Notes: generated by a model not told the origin, from the letters alone. Counted from the stretch's first letter, positions 1-10,672 are shown. The stretch: 64,000 bases of DNA from Bifidobacterium catenulatum PV20-2 (GCF_000800455.1 NZ_CP007456.1:1364001-1428000), one strand, 5' to 3'. Numbers and translations are program-made.

Positions 1-71
1 CGTCAAGACGAACTACTCGAATGGAATCACTGTTTCGCAATGGTTTTCCAATAATCGGCATGAACTGTCCG

Positions 72-1115
72 CTAGGAAATGCGGAATTCCGGAACGATGA
101 TGCCACTCACGTCACGTCCGCTGTCAGCAGCGGCCCACATGGCGCTGCATGCGGCACGCAACCCGTCGACGCTGGTGACGTCGGTGACATACAGACGGTC
201 GCCGTCAACACGAGCCTTCGTATCGCGGCACAGCCATGCGCCCTCATCGTGCACCACTTCAGGAGCGGACTCGTTGAGGCCACACAAATCCCTGGCGATG
301 TAGGTTGGGCGAAGATGTGCCGGCGCGAACATGAGTTCGTTTGGATTGGTGACGCCGGTCAACACCGCAAGGGAATCATATCCGCCACGATTGCCCGCCT
401 CGATATCGGTGTCGAGACGGTCTCCAATGGCGAGGCATAGTTCCTTAGCCACCGGATCGTCACCATCATGGGCTGCGAGAACACGCGCCTCATCATACAT
501 GGCGGATTCCGGCTTGCCTGCGGACGAAACCGGTTCCACACCGGTGGCGTTGATCACCGCCATGATCATGGAACCGCATCCCGGCGCAATGCCAAGCTCG
601 CGAGGAATGGTCAGATCACGATTGGTCACGAAATAGGTTGCGCCATGCTCGACTGCATAAGCGATCTGCGCCATCTCATTCCATGACATGTCGGGATACC
701 AGCCTTGAATGGCGGCAACCGGCTGCTCTTCCGCACGATCGACGACCTCAAGTCCCTGCTTGGACACTTCCTCACGTAGATGCTGGGCACCAAGCACGAA
801 AACCTTCGAGCCTTCAGGCACGGCACGAGCCACCATGCGTGCGGCGACAACCGACGAGGTGATGACCTGCCATGGTTCGACTTCCAGATCGAACCCTTTC
901 AGCTGATCTGCCACTACGGCCTGCAATCTGGACGAATTGTTGGTGGTGTATTCCACCGTCATGCCCGAAGATTCGGCCTTGCGAATGTTCTCGGCGGCAT
1001 GTTCCACAGGGTTCTTGCCGCGGTAAACCACACCATCAAGATCAAGCAACGCCAGCTTGTACGCCTCGCTGAGCGGCTGATTCGTGGACTTCAGCATGTG
1101 GGCCACGCACCTCAC
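72..1115 (-). CDS. HAD-IIA family phosphatase (NagD-like)
   Basis: A 347-residue haloacid-dehalogenase superfamily hydrolase of subfamily IIA, whose members dephosphorylate small sugar or nucleoside phosphates in the cytosol. Motif I is LLDLDGVVYRG near residue 24. The TTNNSS segment (motif II) follows at about residue 58, and the C-terminal GDRLDTDIEAG motif supplies the Mg-binding aspartates. The length is somewhat above the usual 260-300 residues because of a C-terminal extension. The frame opens with GTG overlapping the TGA of the upstream RD-repeat/TPR gene (GTGA), which suggests translational coupling. An ATG at 1097 is an alternative start. The substrate cannot be told from sequence. 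Confidence 0.85.
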   Translation of the reverse strand: MRCVAHMLKSTNQPLSEAYKLALLDLDGVVYRGKNPVEHAAENIRKAESSGMTVEYTTNNSSRLQAVVADQLKGFDLEVEPWQVITSSVVAARMVARAVPEGSKVFVLGAQHLREEVSKQGLEVVDRAEEQPVAAIQGWYPDMSWNEMAQIAYAVEHGATYFVTNRDLTIPRELGIAPGCGSMIMAVINATGVEPVSSAGKPESAMYDEARVLAAHDGDDPVAKELCLAIGDRLDTDIEAGNRGGYDSLAVLTGVTNPNELMFAPAHLRPTYIARDLCGLNESAPEVVHDEGAWLCRDTKARVDGDRLYVTDVTSVDGLRAACSAMWAAADSGRDVSGIIVPEFRIS

Positions 1116-2938
1116 TCGTTGTCTTCGGAGGCTTCGGAAGACTCCTCGGCCTCATCTTCGTCGCTGTAGGCTTCGCCTTCCACGGTTTCATCCGCCTCGT
1201 TGGCTTCGGCCGGCTCAGCGTTGACCTGAGCCGCCGGCTCGTCATCGGATTCCGCGCCAGCTTCCGCCTCCTCGGCCTCAAGCTGGGTTTCATCGCTGGT
1301 TTCGCCGTTCTCGCCGATGGCTTCGGATTCGCCTTCCTCATCTTCAGGATCTTCCGGGGCGTACTGCGCGTCATCTTCGGAAATGCCAAGCACATCCATG
1401 AGTTCGTCGTTCAGCTCCTGCATATCGTATTCGACAACAAGATCATCGGAAGTCTCATCATCCTCAACATCGGCATACTGCAGTTCGAGCTTGTCAAGCA
1501 GACGATCCAATGCGATGGCCTCATCGGTACGACCGGCCTCTTCAAGGAAGTACTGTTCGGCCTGCACCGCACGCATGCGGTATTCGCCGGCCAATCCCTT
1601 GGAACGACCCAGCGTATGCACGATCTCAATGGCCTTGTCCCACATCTTCAGATCGCCCAAGGCGCCCGCGTAAACCAGGAACATTTCAGCCTTGGCTTCG
1701 CCGCGCAGATACTTGGCGTCGTCGCTCGCTGCCACTTCGATGGCCTTCTTCGGCTCTCCCATGCCACGCTCGCAGTCGGCGATGAACGGCAGGTAATCCA
1801 GGAAACCGTTCATACGGAACGCGGTACGGAACTCGCGTAGTGCAAGCTTATAATCACCCTGACGGTATGCCACGAAGGCGAGCGTCTCACGAGCAAAATC
1901 AATGCGGGAAGCCTGACGCGCCACCCACTTGGCGTGTTCGAGAGCCAGTTCCGGATTGCTTTCCTCAAGCGTGTATGCGGCAAGAATGTGCAGACCGATG
2001 TTCTCCGCATGCTCCTTCGACAGTCCACGCAGGCGTTCACGATCGTCGGTGGTGAGCATGCGCCATTCGATACCCTTCGGCATCTTCGGCTCGTCAGGAC
2101 GACGATGCGTGTACGGATTCTGAGAGGGGAAGCTCATCGTGCCATCGGAATTGCGGCGTGGCTTGGCCATGTACTCGCCACGCTTCTCCTCACGGTAAGC
2201 CATCTTCTCTTCACGGGTGAACTCGCGGCGTTCCTCACCCTGCTGCTGGTCACGATCCTTGTGGAAGTCGCGACGCTGGTCGTCACGACGGAAGTCCTTA
2301 CGATCACCATCACGGAAATTGCGACGGCCGCCGTCACGACGATCATTGCCACGGTGGTCATCGCGGTGGAAGTTGCGGCGTTCGCCATCACGGCGGAAGT
2401 CCTTACGATCACCGTCACGATGGAAGTCACGACGCTCACCATCACGGTAGTTGCGGCGTTCACCGTCACGATGGAAATCCCTGCGATCGTTGTCGCGGTG
2501 GAAGCTACGGCGATCACCGTCACGGTGGAAGTCCTTACGATCACCGTCACGACGATCGTCACGACGGAAACCGGAACGCTCGCCATCGCGCTGATAGCGC
2601 GGATTGTCTCCACGACCGCCACGATAACCGCGATAATCGTCACGACGCTCGCCGTCACGGTTGAACTTGCGCGGACCGTTATGGAAGCGGCGCTCCTGGC
2701 CTTCCCCCTCACCGTTACGACGGAAATCGCGGTCGCGGTGGAAATTGCCGCCATTGCCTTTGCGATATCCGCCCTTGTGGTCGTCGCTATGGAAGCCTCC
2801 GGCCTTGTGGCCGTAGGACTTGCCGTCATTGCCACGCGGCTTGAATCCCTTGCCGCCGCGATTGCCCGGCTTGCCCGAGCCGTAGGACTTGTGGTTGCCG
2901 TAGGACTTGCCGCGCGATCCGCGCTGTTCTTCTGCCAT
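1112..2938 (-). CDS. RD-repeat / TPR protein with acidic tail
   Basis: A 608-residue protein in three compositional blocks. Residues 1-280 are rich in Arg, Asp, Gly and His, with near-tandem units of the type RRDFHRDGDR and flanking RGG/GGR-like stretches. Residues about 290-480 form helical tetratricopeptide-like repeats (for example a segment around ALEHAKWVARQASR). The last ~100 residues are extremely acidic. RG/RD-rich regions commonly bind RNA, and TPRs bind proteins, so a ribonucleoprotein or assembly role is plausible but is inference. It lies directly upstream of and overlaps the HAD phosphatase. The function is not recognised, although TPR proteins with a charged N-terminus are familiar in bifidobacteria. 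Confidence 0.75.
   Translation of the reverse strand: MAEEQRGSRGKSYGNHKSYGSGKPGNRGGKGFKPRGNDGKSYGHKAGGFHSDDHKGGYRKGNGGNFHRDRDFRRNGEGEGQERRFHNGPRKFNRDGERRDDYRGYRGGRGDNPRYQRDGERSGFRRDDRRDGDRKDFHRDGDRRSFHRDNDRRDFHRDGERRNYRDGERRDFHRDGDRKDFRRDGERRNFHRDDHRGNDRRDGGRRNFRDGDRKDFRRDDQRRDFHKDRDQQQGEERREFTREEKMAYREEKRGEYMAKPRRNSDGTMSFPSQNPYTHRRPDEPKMPKGIEWRMLTTDDRERLRGLSKEHAENIGLHILAAYTLEESNPELALEHAKWVARQASRIDFARETLAFVAYRQGDYKLALREFRTAFRMNGFLDYLPFIADCERGMGEPKKAIEVAASDDAKYLRGEAKAEMFLVYAGALGDLKMWDKAIEIVHTLGRSKGLAGEYRMRAVQAEQYFLEEAGRTDEAIALDRLLDKLELQYADVEDDETSDDLVVEYDMQELNDELMDVLGISEDDAQYAPEDPEDEEGESEAIGENGETSDETQLEAEEAEAGAESDDEPAAQVNAEPAEANEADETVEGEAYSDEDEAEESSEASEDNE
2200..2620. repeat. Imperfect tandem repeat inside the RD-rich coding region
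   Basis: The DNA encoding the RRDFHRDGDR-type units consists of imperfect 24-33 bp repeats. Recurring words on the plus strand are CGGAAGTCCTTACGATCACC and GATGGAAGTC. The reading frame is kept through all units. Such an array could change copy number by slippage in multiples of three bases. It also produces long open frames on the opposite strand that are artefacts. Confidence 0.8.
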
Positions 2939-3022
2939 GCTGTTCCTTATATTCCTTATATCCCTTGAGGATGGTCTTCGTTTGTTCTTTGCTTACGTTT
3001 GACTGCGCCGCTCGCAATCGCC

Positions 3023-4330
3023 TCACGCGTTTTCGACGACGCCAAGGGCCTTCTTGCCACGACGGATCAATGCGAAACGGCCATGCAGGAAGTCGTTTTC
3101 GTTCAAAATCTGCTCTTCGTCTTCAACACGAGCGTTGTTCAGATACACGCCGCCGGTCTTGATCGTCTTGCGCGCTTCGGAAATCGACTTAAACAGTCCG
3201 GCCTTCATGCCGGCTTCCGCCACACGGTCGCCCACCGTGGCCTTGGCGAACTCACCATCGATCTTCACACCGTCAAGAGCAGCTTCAAGCGTAGCCTCGT
3301 CAACACCTGCAAGATCGCCGCCACGGCCGAACAGCGCACCAGCCGCCTCAATGGCCTGTCGGGTGGCTTCCTCACCATGAACCAGGCTGGTGACCTCCCA
3401 AGCCAAGGTGCGTTGCGCCTCACGCGCGCCCGGATTGGTCTTGCTTTCCTCCACAAGACGTTCAATCTCCACCTTCGGCAGGAACGTGAACACCTTCAGC
3501 AGGTTTTCCATCTCGCTGTCGGGACGGTTGAACCAGAACTGGTAGAACTTGTACGGGCTCAGCATGTTACCGTCGAGCCAGACGGCGTTGCCCTCGGACT
3601 TGCCGAACTTCTTGCCCTGAGCGTCGGTGATGATCGGGCTGGTGAACACGTTCACATCCACGCCACGTACCTTGTGGATCAGATCAAGGCCGGACGTGAG
3701 GTTGCCCCACTGGTCGGATCCGCCAAGCTCAAGCACGCAATGGTATTCGTCGAACAGGTGCAGGAAGTCGTTGCCTTGCAGCACCTGGTAGCTGAACTCG
3801 GTGAAGGAAATGCCATCTTCGGAATTCAGTCGACGGGCAACGGTGTCTTTGGCGAGCATGGTGCCCAAACGGAAGTTCTTGCCAACGTCACGCAGGAAGT
3901 CGATGACGTTCATGGAGGCAGTCCAATCGTAATTGGACACAAAACGAACCGAGTTGCTGCCTTCCACTTCGAGAATGCCGCCGATCTGCGCCTTCAGACG
4001 CTCGGCCCAACCAGCCACGACATCCTTCGGATTCAACGTGCGTTCGCCCGACTGGCGCGGATCGCCGATCAAACCGGTGGCGCCGCCGACCAAAGCAATC
4101 GGATGATGACCCGCAGCCTGAAGATGGCGCATATTGATCAGCTGCACCAGATTGCCGATATGCAGGGAAGCTGCGGTCGGATCAAAACCGCAATAATAGG
4201 AAATAGGATCTCCGTTCAACGCTTCGGCGAGTCGATCCCTGTCAGTGGACTGGGAAATCAACCCGCGCCATTCCAGTTCATCGAGGACGGACTCGAAACC
4301 GGCCTCCTTGAAATCGATGACGTGAGCCAT
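3023..4330 (-). CDS. tyrS: Tyrosyl-tRNA synthetase
   Basis: This 435-residue class I aminoacyl-tRNA synthetase charges tRNA-Tyr with tyrosine in the cytosol. The HIGH-type signature lies in [16 protein letters not shown] (residues about 47-62). The KMSKS equivalent is KFGKSEG near residue 233. An S4 RNA-binding domain closes the protein (residues about 365-430, around [18 protein letters not shown]). The length matches bacterial TyrS of about 420-435 residues. The start has a plausible purine-rich site (GGGAGAAAG) 16 bases upstream. No T-box-like leader is evident in the 170 bases before it. The gene is separated from the RD-repeat gene by 84 bases. Confidence 0.97.
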   Translation of the reverse strand: MAHVIDFKEAGFESVLDELEWRGLISQSTDRDRLAEALNGDPISYYCGFDPTAASLHIGNLVQLINMRHLQAAGHHPIALVGGATGLIGDPRQSGERTLNPKDVVAGWAERLKAQIGGILEVEGSNSVRFVSNYDWTASMNVIDFLRDVGKNFRLGTMLAKDTVARRLNSEDGISFTEFSYQVLQGNDFLHLFDEYHCVLELGGSDQWGNLTSGLDLIHKVRGVDVNVFTSPIITDAQGKKFGKSEGNAVWLDGNMLSPYKFYQFWFNRPDSEMENLLKVFTFLPKVEIERLVEESKTNPGAREAQRTLAWEVTSLVHGEEATRQAIEAAGALFGRGGDLAGVDEATLEAALDGVKIDGEFAKATVGDRVAEAGMKAGLFKSISEARKTIKTGGVYLNNARVEDEEQILNENDFLHGRFALIRRGKKALGVVENA

Positions 4331-4501
4331 AGCTGTGCTTTCTCCCTATTGAATTGCGGATGATACTGCGTTTTACGCATCCTACAGTTTCGCAGAAGAT
4401 GAAGACAGGCACACGCGGTGTTTTTGCCATCATCCATCAACCATCGTGCATACAAGTAAAGTTAGAAGGAGAATCCCCATACCAAGAAGGGAGATATCTG
4501 T

Positions 4502-6346
4502 ATGGACCGCAAAGGCATGAAGGTTGCGGCTAAGAAAGCCCAGAGAAAACATTATTGGATGATAGTCGTCATTTGTCTGTTCGCTTCGGTATTCGGTGTT
4601 GCGTACGCATCATCGACGCTCTCGGTCAACATCAACATTTCGGTCAGCACCCCGCAAACAGAGGATTCCACGCAATCCAACGATATGTATGGCGTATTGC
4701 GGGATCTTGCCATAGGCAATGAAGACAATGCCCGTGAAAAAGTCAAGCAAAACCAAGAGCAGATCGTCAACAACGATACCGATGCCATGTTCGGCCGCCG
4801 TCGCGGCGTAATCGCGTCCCTGCTCAACTCGTTTGCATCAGGATCGCTGGTGGTTGCCATTGTCGATGCCGTCAATTCCGTCATCCATAACGGCGGAATC
4901 TCCATTGCGGTTCCAATCATTCTTTCTTTTGCCGTCTATATTTTCATCTGGCTGTTCATTCAGGAAACGTATCGCGTCGTCATGATGCGCATGCTGTTGG
5001 AAGGACGATCCTACGACAAACTGCCGGCATCGCGCTTCCTTTACCCCATCCACACGCACGCATGGCTTCGGATAGCCTGGACCATGTTCGTGGAAAACGT
5101 GTTCCTGTTCCTTTGGAGCCTTACCATCATCGGTTTCTTCATCAAACAGTATTCCTACCGTATGGTGCCGTATATCATTGCGGAGAATCCAAACATCAAA
5201 GCCTTAGACGCTATTCGCCTGTCCCGACATATGATGGAAGGGCATAAATGGGAATGCTTCGTGGCGGACTGCTCGTTTCTTGGCTGGTATCTGCTCAACC
5301 TCGTCACTTTTGGTCTGATCGGTATCTTTTACTCCAATGGCTACAACGCCGCATTTTTCGCCGAGTATTACGTGTATCTGCGCACGTTGGCCAAGGACAA
5401 CGGCATTGAAGGCGCCAAGATGCTCAACGACGAATACCTGTATGCCAAGGCCGATCCGCAAACGCTTCATACCGCATATGCCGACGTCGCCCAGTCCGTG
5501 GCACAGCTCGAACAAGGACTCTCCCCCGCCCTCAAGCCGCGTGGATTCACCGGAATCCTGTCCGAATGGTTCGGCATCCGTATTCTGCATGCCGATGCGG
5601 TGAACCGTTATGAGGAATATCGCGAGGATCTTCATCAAATGCAGATTGGCAAGGATATTTTGGAAGGTAACATCTATCCGGGGCGTCTCGCACCTGCTCC
5701 CATATCATTCAAATTCCGCGAATCACGTACGATCAGTGCTGACCGTAGCTATTCGCTGGTCAATCTAGTCATGATGTTCTTCATGTTCTGCTTCGTCGGC
5801 TGGGTGTGGGAGGTAAGCCTCGCATTCATTTCCGAAGGCATGTTCGTGAATCGTGGAACCTTGCATGGCCCATGGTTGCCGATTTACGGCACTGGCGGAG
5901 TGATCATTCTGATTCTGCTCAAAAAGCTGCGTGAGAAGCCCGTATTAGAGTTCGTGGCGACCATGGTGCTGTGCGGATGCTTGGAATACTTCTCGTCGTG
6001 GTATCTGGAAATGACGCATGACGGCCAGCGTTGGTGGGATTACACCGGATACTTTCTAAATGTCAACGGCCGTATCTGCGCCGAAGGATTATTGACGTTC
6101 GGCCTTGGCGGATTGGCCATCGTCTATTTGCTGGCTCCGGCCCTCGACAATCTGCTCAGCCGAATCGATACGCAAAAGCTTAGCATTGTGGCTGTCATGC
6201 TGCTCGTGCTGTATTGCGCCGACCAAGTGTATTCCACACAGCATCCGAATATCGGCGAGGGCATCACCGACTACAAGGGATCAGATACGTCGCTGGAAGC
6301 GCCCATTCCGTACGAAATCAGTAAACGATCCAATGGACTGCCATAG
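4502..6346 (+). CDS. DUF975 / CmpB-family polytopic membrane protein
   Basis: A 614-residue integral membrane protein. A basic N-terminus and a hydrophobic segment (residues about 19-37) are followed by a polar, probably external loop. A DUF975-like membrane region with several helices runs to about residue 290. The C-terminal part (about 415-580) matches the putative ABC-transporter type IV (CmpB) family, with the conserved pattern GWVWEVS, NRGTLHGPWLPIYG and WWDYTG. The start is preceded by AAGAAGGGAG, a good ribosome-binding site. No ATPase gene is adjacent, so the ABC-permease family name should not be taken as proof of transport. The convergent gene at 6445-7248 carries the same C-terminal domain. 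Confidence 0.8.
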   Translation: MDRKGMKVAAKKAQRKHYWMIVVICLFASVFGVAYASSTLSVNINISVSTPQTEDSTQSNDMYGVLRDLAIGNEDNAREKVKQNQEQIVNNDTDAMFGRRRGVIASLLNSFASGSLVVAIVDAVNSVIHNGGISIAVPIILSFAVYIFIWLFIQETYRVVMMRMLLEGRSYDKLPASRFLYPIHTHAWLRIAWTMFVENVFLFLWSLTIIGFFIKQYSYRMVPYIIAENPNIKALDAIRLSRHMMEGHKWECFVADCSFLGWYLLNLVTFGLIGIFYSNGYNAAFFAEYYVYLRTLAKDNGIEGAKMLNDEYLYAKADPQTLHTAYADVAQSVAQLEQGLSPALKPRGFTGILSEWFGIRILHADAVNRYEEYREDLHQMQIGKDILEGNIYPGRLAPAPISFKFRESRTISADRSYSLVNLVMMFFMFCFVGWVWEVSLAFISEGMFVNRGTLHGPWLPIYGTGGVIILILLKKLREKPVLEFVATMVLCGCLEYFSSWYLEMTHDGQRWWDYTGYFLNVNGRICAEGLLTFGLGGLAIVYLLAPALDNLLSRIDTQKLSIVAVMLLVLYCADQVYSTQHPNIGEGITDYKGSDTSLEAPIPYEISKRSNGLP

Positions 6347-6385
6347 CGTGATTGTCATGCAAATCGCATATCGCAAACAATAATG

Positions 6386-6423
6386 GAAATCGCCTGTCGT
6401 TCTTTCGAGCGGCAGGCAATTTC
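6386..6423. terminator. Hairpin between convergent genes
   Basis: An imperfect inverted repeat GAAATCGCCTGTCG...CGGCAGGCAATTTC with two mismatches lies between the convergent ends of the two CmpB-family genes. It could end transcription in either direction, although no strong T-run follows. Confidence 0.5.
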
Positions 6424-6444
6424 ATGTCGTTGCTTATTGCGCGA

Positions 6445-7248
6445 TTATTTGCGACGCAGCATTTCGTGCAGAGTTTCGATGATCTTGCTGTATTTGATGG
6501 AATCCGTGAAACGCAGGCGTGGGAATGCGTTGATCATACGACGCTGCTGCTTGTTCAGGATAGATGCGGCAGTGGCCTGCATACTGGCAAGAATCTCCTG
6601 CGAAGAGTCCGACCAGTCCTGAACCTTGTCTTGTACCTTGTCACGGAATTTGTCTCGGAAAACGTCCTTGCCCCATTGCAGAGAATCGCCGGCCTTCTCC
6701 GCATATGCCTGCACGGTTTCACTGAACTTCGCAAGATTATCGGCCAAATCGATGATGCCAAACACTGTGATAATGGTATCCGCGACGATAAGCGCCATGA
6801 AAATCACACACATCCAATGCACCGCCGGCAAAGGAATCATCCGTGTGACACGATTCACTTCAGGCTGTATCACATCGGTGATGAGCACACCCAGCAGACC
6901 GAACACCACCGCTCCAAGCAAACAAATGCGCCCTTGAACGTTGAATCGGAGATGACTGTAATCCCACCACCGCGCGTGGAATAGCTTTTCCATGCCCCAT
7001 GACGTGATGTATTCAAGTATGCATGCGCCAATCGAGGAGATGAGAAAAACAGCGAAGGGATTATGCAGATCATGCAGCAGCATAATCGCAAGAACGGCTC
7101 CACAACCGTAGATCGGACAGACGGGACCATTCAGGAAACCACGATTCACCAAACGACGTTCCGAAACGGACACAAGAATCGACTCGTATACCCATCCGGC
7201 AAATGAATAGAACAGAAACCATAAGAACAGGTATTCCAACAGGAGCAT
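6445..7248 (-). CDS. CmpB-family membrane protein
   Basis: A 267-residue membrane protein of the putative ABC-transporter type IV (CmpB) family. Five or six hydrophobic segments fill residues 1-190, and a charged cytosolic tail (about 190-267) follows. The family pattern is clear: AGWVYES, NRGFLNGPVCPIYG, ITSWGMEKLF and RWWDYS. It is a paralogue of the C-terminal half of the convergent protein at 4502-6346. It begins 12 bases after the HD-domain gene and is probably co-transcribed with it. The biochemical role of the family is poorly defined. Confidence 0.8.
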   Translation of the reverse strand: MLLLEYLFLWFLFYSFAGWVYESILVSVSERRLVNRGFLNGPVCPIYGCGAVLAIMLLHDLHNPFAVFLISSIGACILEYITSWGMEKLFHARWWDYSHLRFNVQGRICLLGAVVFGLLGVLITDVIQPEVNRVTRMIPLPAVHWMCVIFMALIVADTIITVFGIIDLADNLAKFSETVQAYAEKAGDSLQWGKDVFRDKFRDKVQDKVQDWSDSSQEILASMQATAASILNKQQRRMINAFPRLRFTDSIKYSKIIETLHEMLRRK

Positions 7249-7260
7249 GCCTTTGAGCCG

Positions 7261-7770
7261 TCACTTTCCACTTATGCACGTATTGGTTTTCGTCTTATAG
7301 AAGCGGTCAAAGCTGAACGTCTCCCGTGTGGCGCTGATCTTATCTGCGATAGTCACCAAATACCCTTCAAGATACCGAGGCGGTATCGGTGTCAAAGGAA
7401 ACATATGGTTCTCAATGCTGTCACGTTCCACTCTATTGAGATGGAAATCACGCATGGCATTGCGCATGGCGGTGCCACCATGGGTGAAACCATGCATACG
7501 ATGCCGGCCACCATCATGAGCATGCCAGTCGTATAGAAAATAATCATGCAGCAGAGCGGCGCGAATCAACGAATGCAAATCCACCCTATGCCATAAGTGC
7601 AACCTGTCTGCAATCCATACGGTCAGACAGGCCACACGAATGGAATGCGCAAACGTGGTGACCACGCCATGCTGGTAACAGACTCTTTCGATCTGCATAT
7701 GCTCATGGCATAGTATTTCCTGGCCGTGAAGCCGAACAAGCTGCTGTATCTGCGTTCGTGTCAGTGGCAC
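7261..7770 (-). CDS. HD-domain phosphohydrolase
   Basis: A 169-residue HD-superfamily protein, expected to be a metal-dependent phosphohydrolase. Candidate metal ligands are the His in FAHSIRVA (about residue 42), the HD pair in ALLHDYFLYDWH (about residues 74-75) and downstream histidines in GFTHGG and ENHMFPL. The start ATG lies 31 bases from the end of argH but the gene shows no functional link to arginine. It probably forms a two-gene unit with the CmpB protein that follows. The substrate is unknown. Confidence 0.8.
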   Translation of the reverse strand: MPLTRTQIQQLVRLHGQEILCHEHMQIERVCYQHGVVTTFAHSIRVACLTVWIADRLHLWHRVDLHSLIRAALLHDYFLYDWHAHDGGRHRMHGFTHGGTAMRNAMRDFHLNRVERDSIENHMFPLTPIPPRYLEGYLVTIADKISATRETFSFDRFYKTKTNTCISGK

Positions 7771-7803
7771 CGCTTTGCCTTTGTTTATGTATTGTTGCTG
7801 TGG

Positions 7804-9291
7804 TTACTTAAGCAATGATTCCGGCGTCTTGTATGCCGGGCCATCACTGACGGAGTTTGCGAAGGCACGCAGCTGTTCGATGGCGGTTTTCGCGGAAACG
7901 ATCTGCTCGCGCACACGCAGCGGAGACGTACCTCCCTTGCCATTGCGGGCGGAAACCGAACCTTCGGTGGACAGCACTTCGCGCACTTCAGGCGCCTTGT
8001 CGGCCGGAAGGAATTCCTTGAAGACCTCGACAAAGTCATCGTCAGTCAGGTCCCACAGTTCCTGGCCGCGGTCTTCGGCGATCTTCACGCATGCGCCGGA
8101 AAGCTCATGCGCATGGCGGAACGGCACTCCGTTCTTGACGAGCCATTCGGCGATGTCGGTGGCGAGGGCGAAACCGGTCGGGGCTTCTGCTTCGAGGCGT
8201 TCCTTGTTGAAGACCATGGTGCCGACCATGCCGGTGAACGCGGGAAGGAGCACTTCCAGCGTGTCGACCTGATCGAATACGGCTTCCTTGTCTTCCTGAA
8301 GATCACGCGCATAAGCGGTGGGCAGGCCCTTCAGCGTGGTGAGCAAACCGGCCAGATCGCCAATGAGACGGCCGGACTTGCCTCGTGCGAGTTCCGCGAT
8401 ATCCGGGTTTTTCTTCTGCGGCATGATGGACGATCCAGTGGAATAAGCGTCGTCAAGGCGCACGAACGCGAATTCCTGGGTGTTCCAGATGATGATTTCT
8501 TCAGACAGCCGACTGATGTCGACACCTGCCATGGCCGCAATGAATGCGAATTCGGCGACCAGATCACGGCTGGCGGTACCGTCGATGGAGTTCGCGGTCA
8601 CCTTGGAGAAACCAAGTTCGCGGGCCACGGCCACCGGCTCCAAGCCAAGGGTGTTGCCGGCGAGGGCACCGGAACCATACGGGCTTGCGTCGATGCGCTT
8701 GTCCCAATCGGCAAGACGTTCCACATCGCGCAGCAGCGGCCACACGTGAGCCATCAGCTGGTGTGCGAGCAATACCGGCTGGGCGTGCTGCATGTGGGTG
8801 CGGCCCGGCATGACGGTGCGTCCAGCCTTTTCGGCCTGTTCGGTCAGTGTCGCGGCGAGGCCGAGCAACATTTTGGCGATGACGCGGCTGTGGCGACGGA
8901 GCCACATGCGAATCAGTGCAGCGATCTGGTCGTTGCGGGAACGGCCGGCGCGGAGCTTGCCTCCAAGTTCGTCTCCGGCAATCTGCAGCAGTCCACGTTC
9001 CAATGCGGTGGCTTCGTCCTCATCGTCTTCGATTGGAGCAAACGCACCGGAATCCACACGACGCTGCAGCTCGTCGAGAGCATCTTCCATGCGCTGCAGC
9101 TCATCGGCGGTCAACAGTCCCGCGCGTCCGAGCGCACGGGCATGGGCGCGTGAGCCTGCGATGTCGTCGTCGGCAAGACGCCAATCGAATTGGGTGGACT
9201 TGCTCAGTCGCGCGAGTTCCGGAGACGGGCCGGACTTGAAACGGCCGCCCCACAGGGCGAGGTGTTCACCATTGGTTGTGCTCTCGGTCAT
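7804..9291 (-). CDS. argH: Argininosuccinate lyase
   Basis: This 495-residue fumarase/aspartase-superfamily enzyme cleaves argininosuccinate to arginine and fumarate, the last step of arginine synthesis. The superfamily signature with the catalytic serine loop is [12 protein letters not shown] at about residues 293-304. The N-terminus contains the usual LWGGRF. The length is slightly above the usual 460-475 residues because of a short N-terminal extension. It is the last gene of the arginine cluster, 108 bases after argG, and probably shares the argG promoter. Confidence 0.97.
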   Translation of the reverse strand: MTESTTNGEHLALWGGRFKSGPSPELARLSKSTQFDWRLADDDIAGSRAHARALGRAGLLTADELQRMEDALDELQRRVDSGAFAPIEDDEDEATALERGLLQIAGDELGGKLRAGRSRNDQIAALIRMWLRRHSRVIAKMLLGLAATLTEQAEKAGRTVMPGRTHMQHAQPVLLAHQLMAHVWPLLRDVERLADWDKRIDASPYGSGALAGNTLGLEPVAVARELGFSKVTANSIDGTASRDLVAEFAFIAAMAGVDISRLSEEIIIWNTQEFAFVRLDDAYSTGSSIMPQKKNPDIAELARGKSGRLIGDLAGLLTTLKGLPTAYARDLQEDKEAVFDQVDTLEVLLPAFTGMVGTMVFNKERLEAEAPTGFALATDIAEWLVKNGVPFRHAHELSGACVKIAEDRGQELWDLTDDDFVEVFKEFLPADKAPEVREVLSTEGSVSARNGKGGTSPLRVREQIVSAKTAIEQLRAFANSVSDGPAYKTPESLLK

Positions 9292-9399
9292 TGTTACTTC
9301 ATTCTCCTTGCAGATATGACTGAGGGAGAGAATACCAGTCAGGATGGTCCTAACGGTACGCTCTCCCCCATTATCGAGACGATTCGGTGTAAAACCCGC

Positions 9400-10638
9400 T
9401 TACTCGACGCTGTTTTCCGGAACCTCGATTCCATTGCCGAACTTGACGTCGCGGGCTGCGGCCACACGGCTCGGCAGACCGTAGATGTCGATGAAGCCGT
9501 TGGACGACTTCTGATCGAAGCTGTCGCCGGAATCGTAGGTGGCCAGATTGTAGTCATACAGCGAGGTGTCGGAACGACGACCGGTCACGACGGCGCGGCC
9601 ACCATGCAGAATCATGCGGATTTCGCCGGAAACATACTTCTGGGTATCTTCGATGAAGGCGTTCAGGGACTGCGTCGCCGGGGAGAACCACTGCGCATCG
9701 TAGACGAGTTCGGCCCAGCGCTTGTCGATATCACGCTTGATGCGATGCTGCTCGCGTTCGAGACAGCAGTTTTCGAGTTCCTGGTGGGCGGTGATCAGTG
9801 CGATAGCGCCCGGAGCCTCGTACAGCTCGCGGGACTTGATGCCGACCAGACGATCCTCGATCAGATCGATACGTCCGATGCCCTGTGCGCCTGCGCGACG
9901 GTTCATCTCTTCGATGGCCTGCAGCGGAGTAACGTCGTGACCGTCGATCTTGACAGGGATGCCCTGCTTGAATTCGATGACGACCTCATCTTCGACCGGC
10001 GGGAAAGCCGGATCGTCGGTGTAAGAGTAGCAGTCCTTGGTCGGGCCATTCCACGGATCCTCAAGGAATCCGGTTTCGATGGCGCGGCCCCACACGTTCT
10101 GGTCGATGGAGAACGGGCTCTTCTCGGTCTGCACGATCGGAAGCTTGTGCTCCTTAGCGAATGCGATCTCGACGTCGCGCGTCAGCGACAGATCACGGAT
10201 CGGGCTGATGGCCTTCAGCGTCGGGTCGATGGAGGAGATGGACACCTCGAAACGGACCTGGTCGTTGCCCTTGCCGGTGCAGCCATGGGAGATGGTGTCG
10301 GCGCCGAACTGGTGGGCGGCGCGCACAAGATGCTTGGAGATGAGCGGGCGGGAAATGGCGGAAACCAGCGGATACACACCCTCATATAGGGCGTTGGCCT
10401 TCAGCGCCTTCATGCAGTACTCATTGGCGAACTCGTCGCGGGCGTCTACCACATACGCTTCAACGGCACCGCAGGCAAGCGCGCGCTGCTTGATGGTTTC
10501 GAGGCTTTCGCCACCCTGGCCGACGTCGAGGGACACGGCCACGACATCCTTGCCGGTGCGTTCCTTCAGATATGAAATGGCGACGGAGGTATCCAGACCA
10601 CCGGAGTACGCCAGAACGAGACGATTTTGATCGCTCAT
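9400..10638 (-). CDS. argG: Argininosuccinate synthase
   Basis: This 412-residue enzyme condenses citrulline and aspartate with ATP to argininosuccinate. The N-type PP-loop [12 protein letters not shown] lies at residues about 7-18, and SPIRDL and GRAIETG segments are typical of the family. The ATG at 10638 is chosen because GAAAGGGAAACC lies directly upstream; an ATG 21 bases further out has no such site. The 95-base gap to argR holds operator-like inverted repeats, so argGH can be controlled separately from argCJBDFR. Confidence 0.97.
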   Translation of the reverse strand: MSDQNRLVLAYSGGLDTSVAISYLKERTGKDVVAVSLDVGQGGESLETIKQRALACGAVEAYVVDARDEFANEYCMKALKANALYEGVYPLVSAISRPLISKHLVRAAHQFGADTISHGCTGKGNDQVRFEVSISSIDPTLKAISPIRDLSLTRDVEIAFAKEHKLPIVQTEKSPFSIDQNVWGRAIETGFLEDPWNGPTKDCYSYTDDPAFPPVEDEVVIEFKQGIPVKIDGHDVTPLQAIEEMNRRAGAQGIGRIDLIEDRLVGIKSRELYEAPGAIALITAHQELENCCLEREQHRIKRDIDKRWAELVYDAQWFSPATQSLNAFIEDTQKYVSGEIRMILHGGRAVVTGRRSDTSLYDYNLATYDSGDSFDQKSSNGFIDIYGLPSRVAAARDVKFGNGIEVPENSVE

Positions 10639-10672
10639 GGTTTCCCTTTCTAACATCAAACGTTATTCATTA

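Noticed and set aside
1934..2968. A 344-codon open frame on the plus strand opposite the RD-repeat gene
   Set aside because: It is the mirror of the repeat region: Arg/Asp codons read backwards give Val/Thr/Ile-rich sequence. It has no ribosome-binding site or family features.
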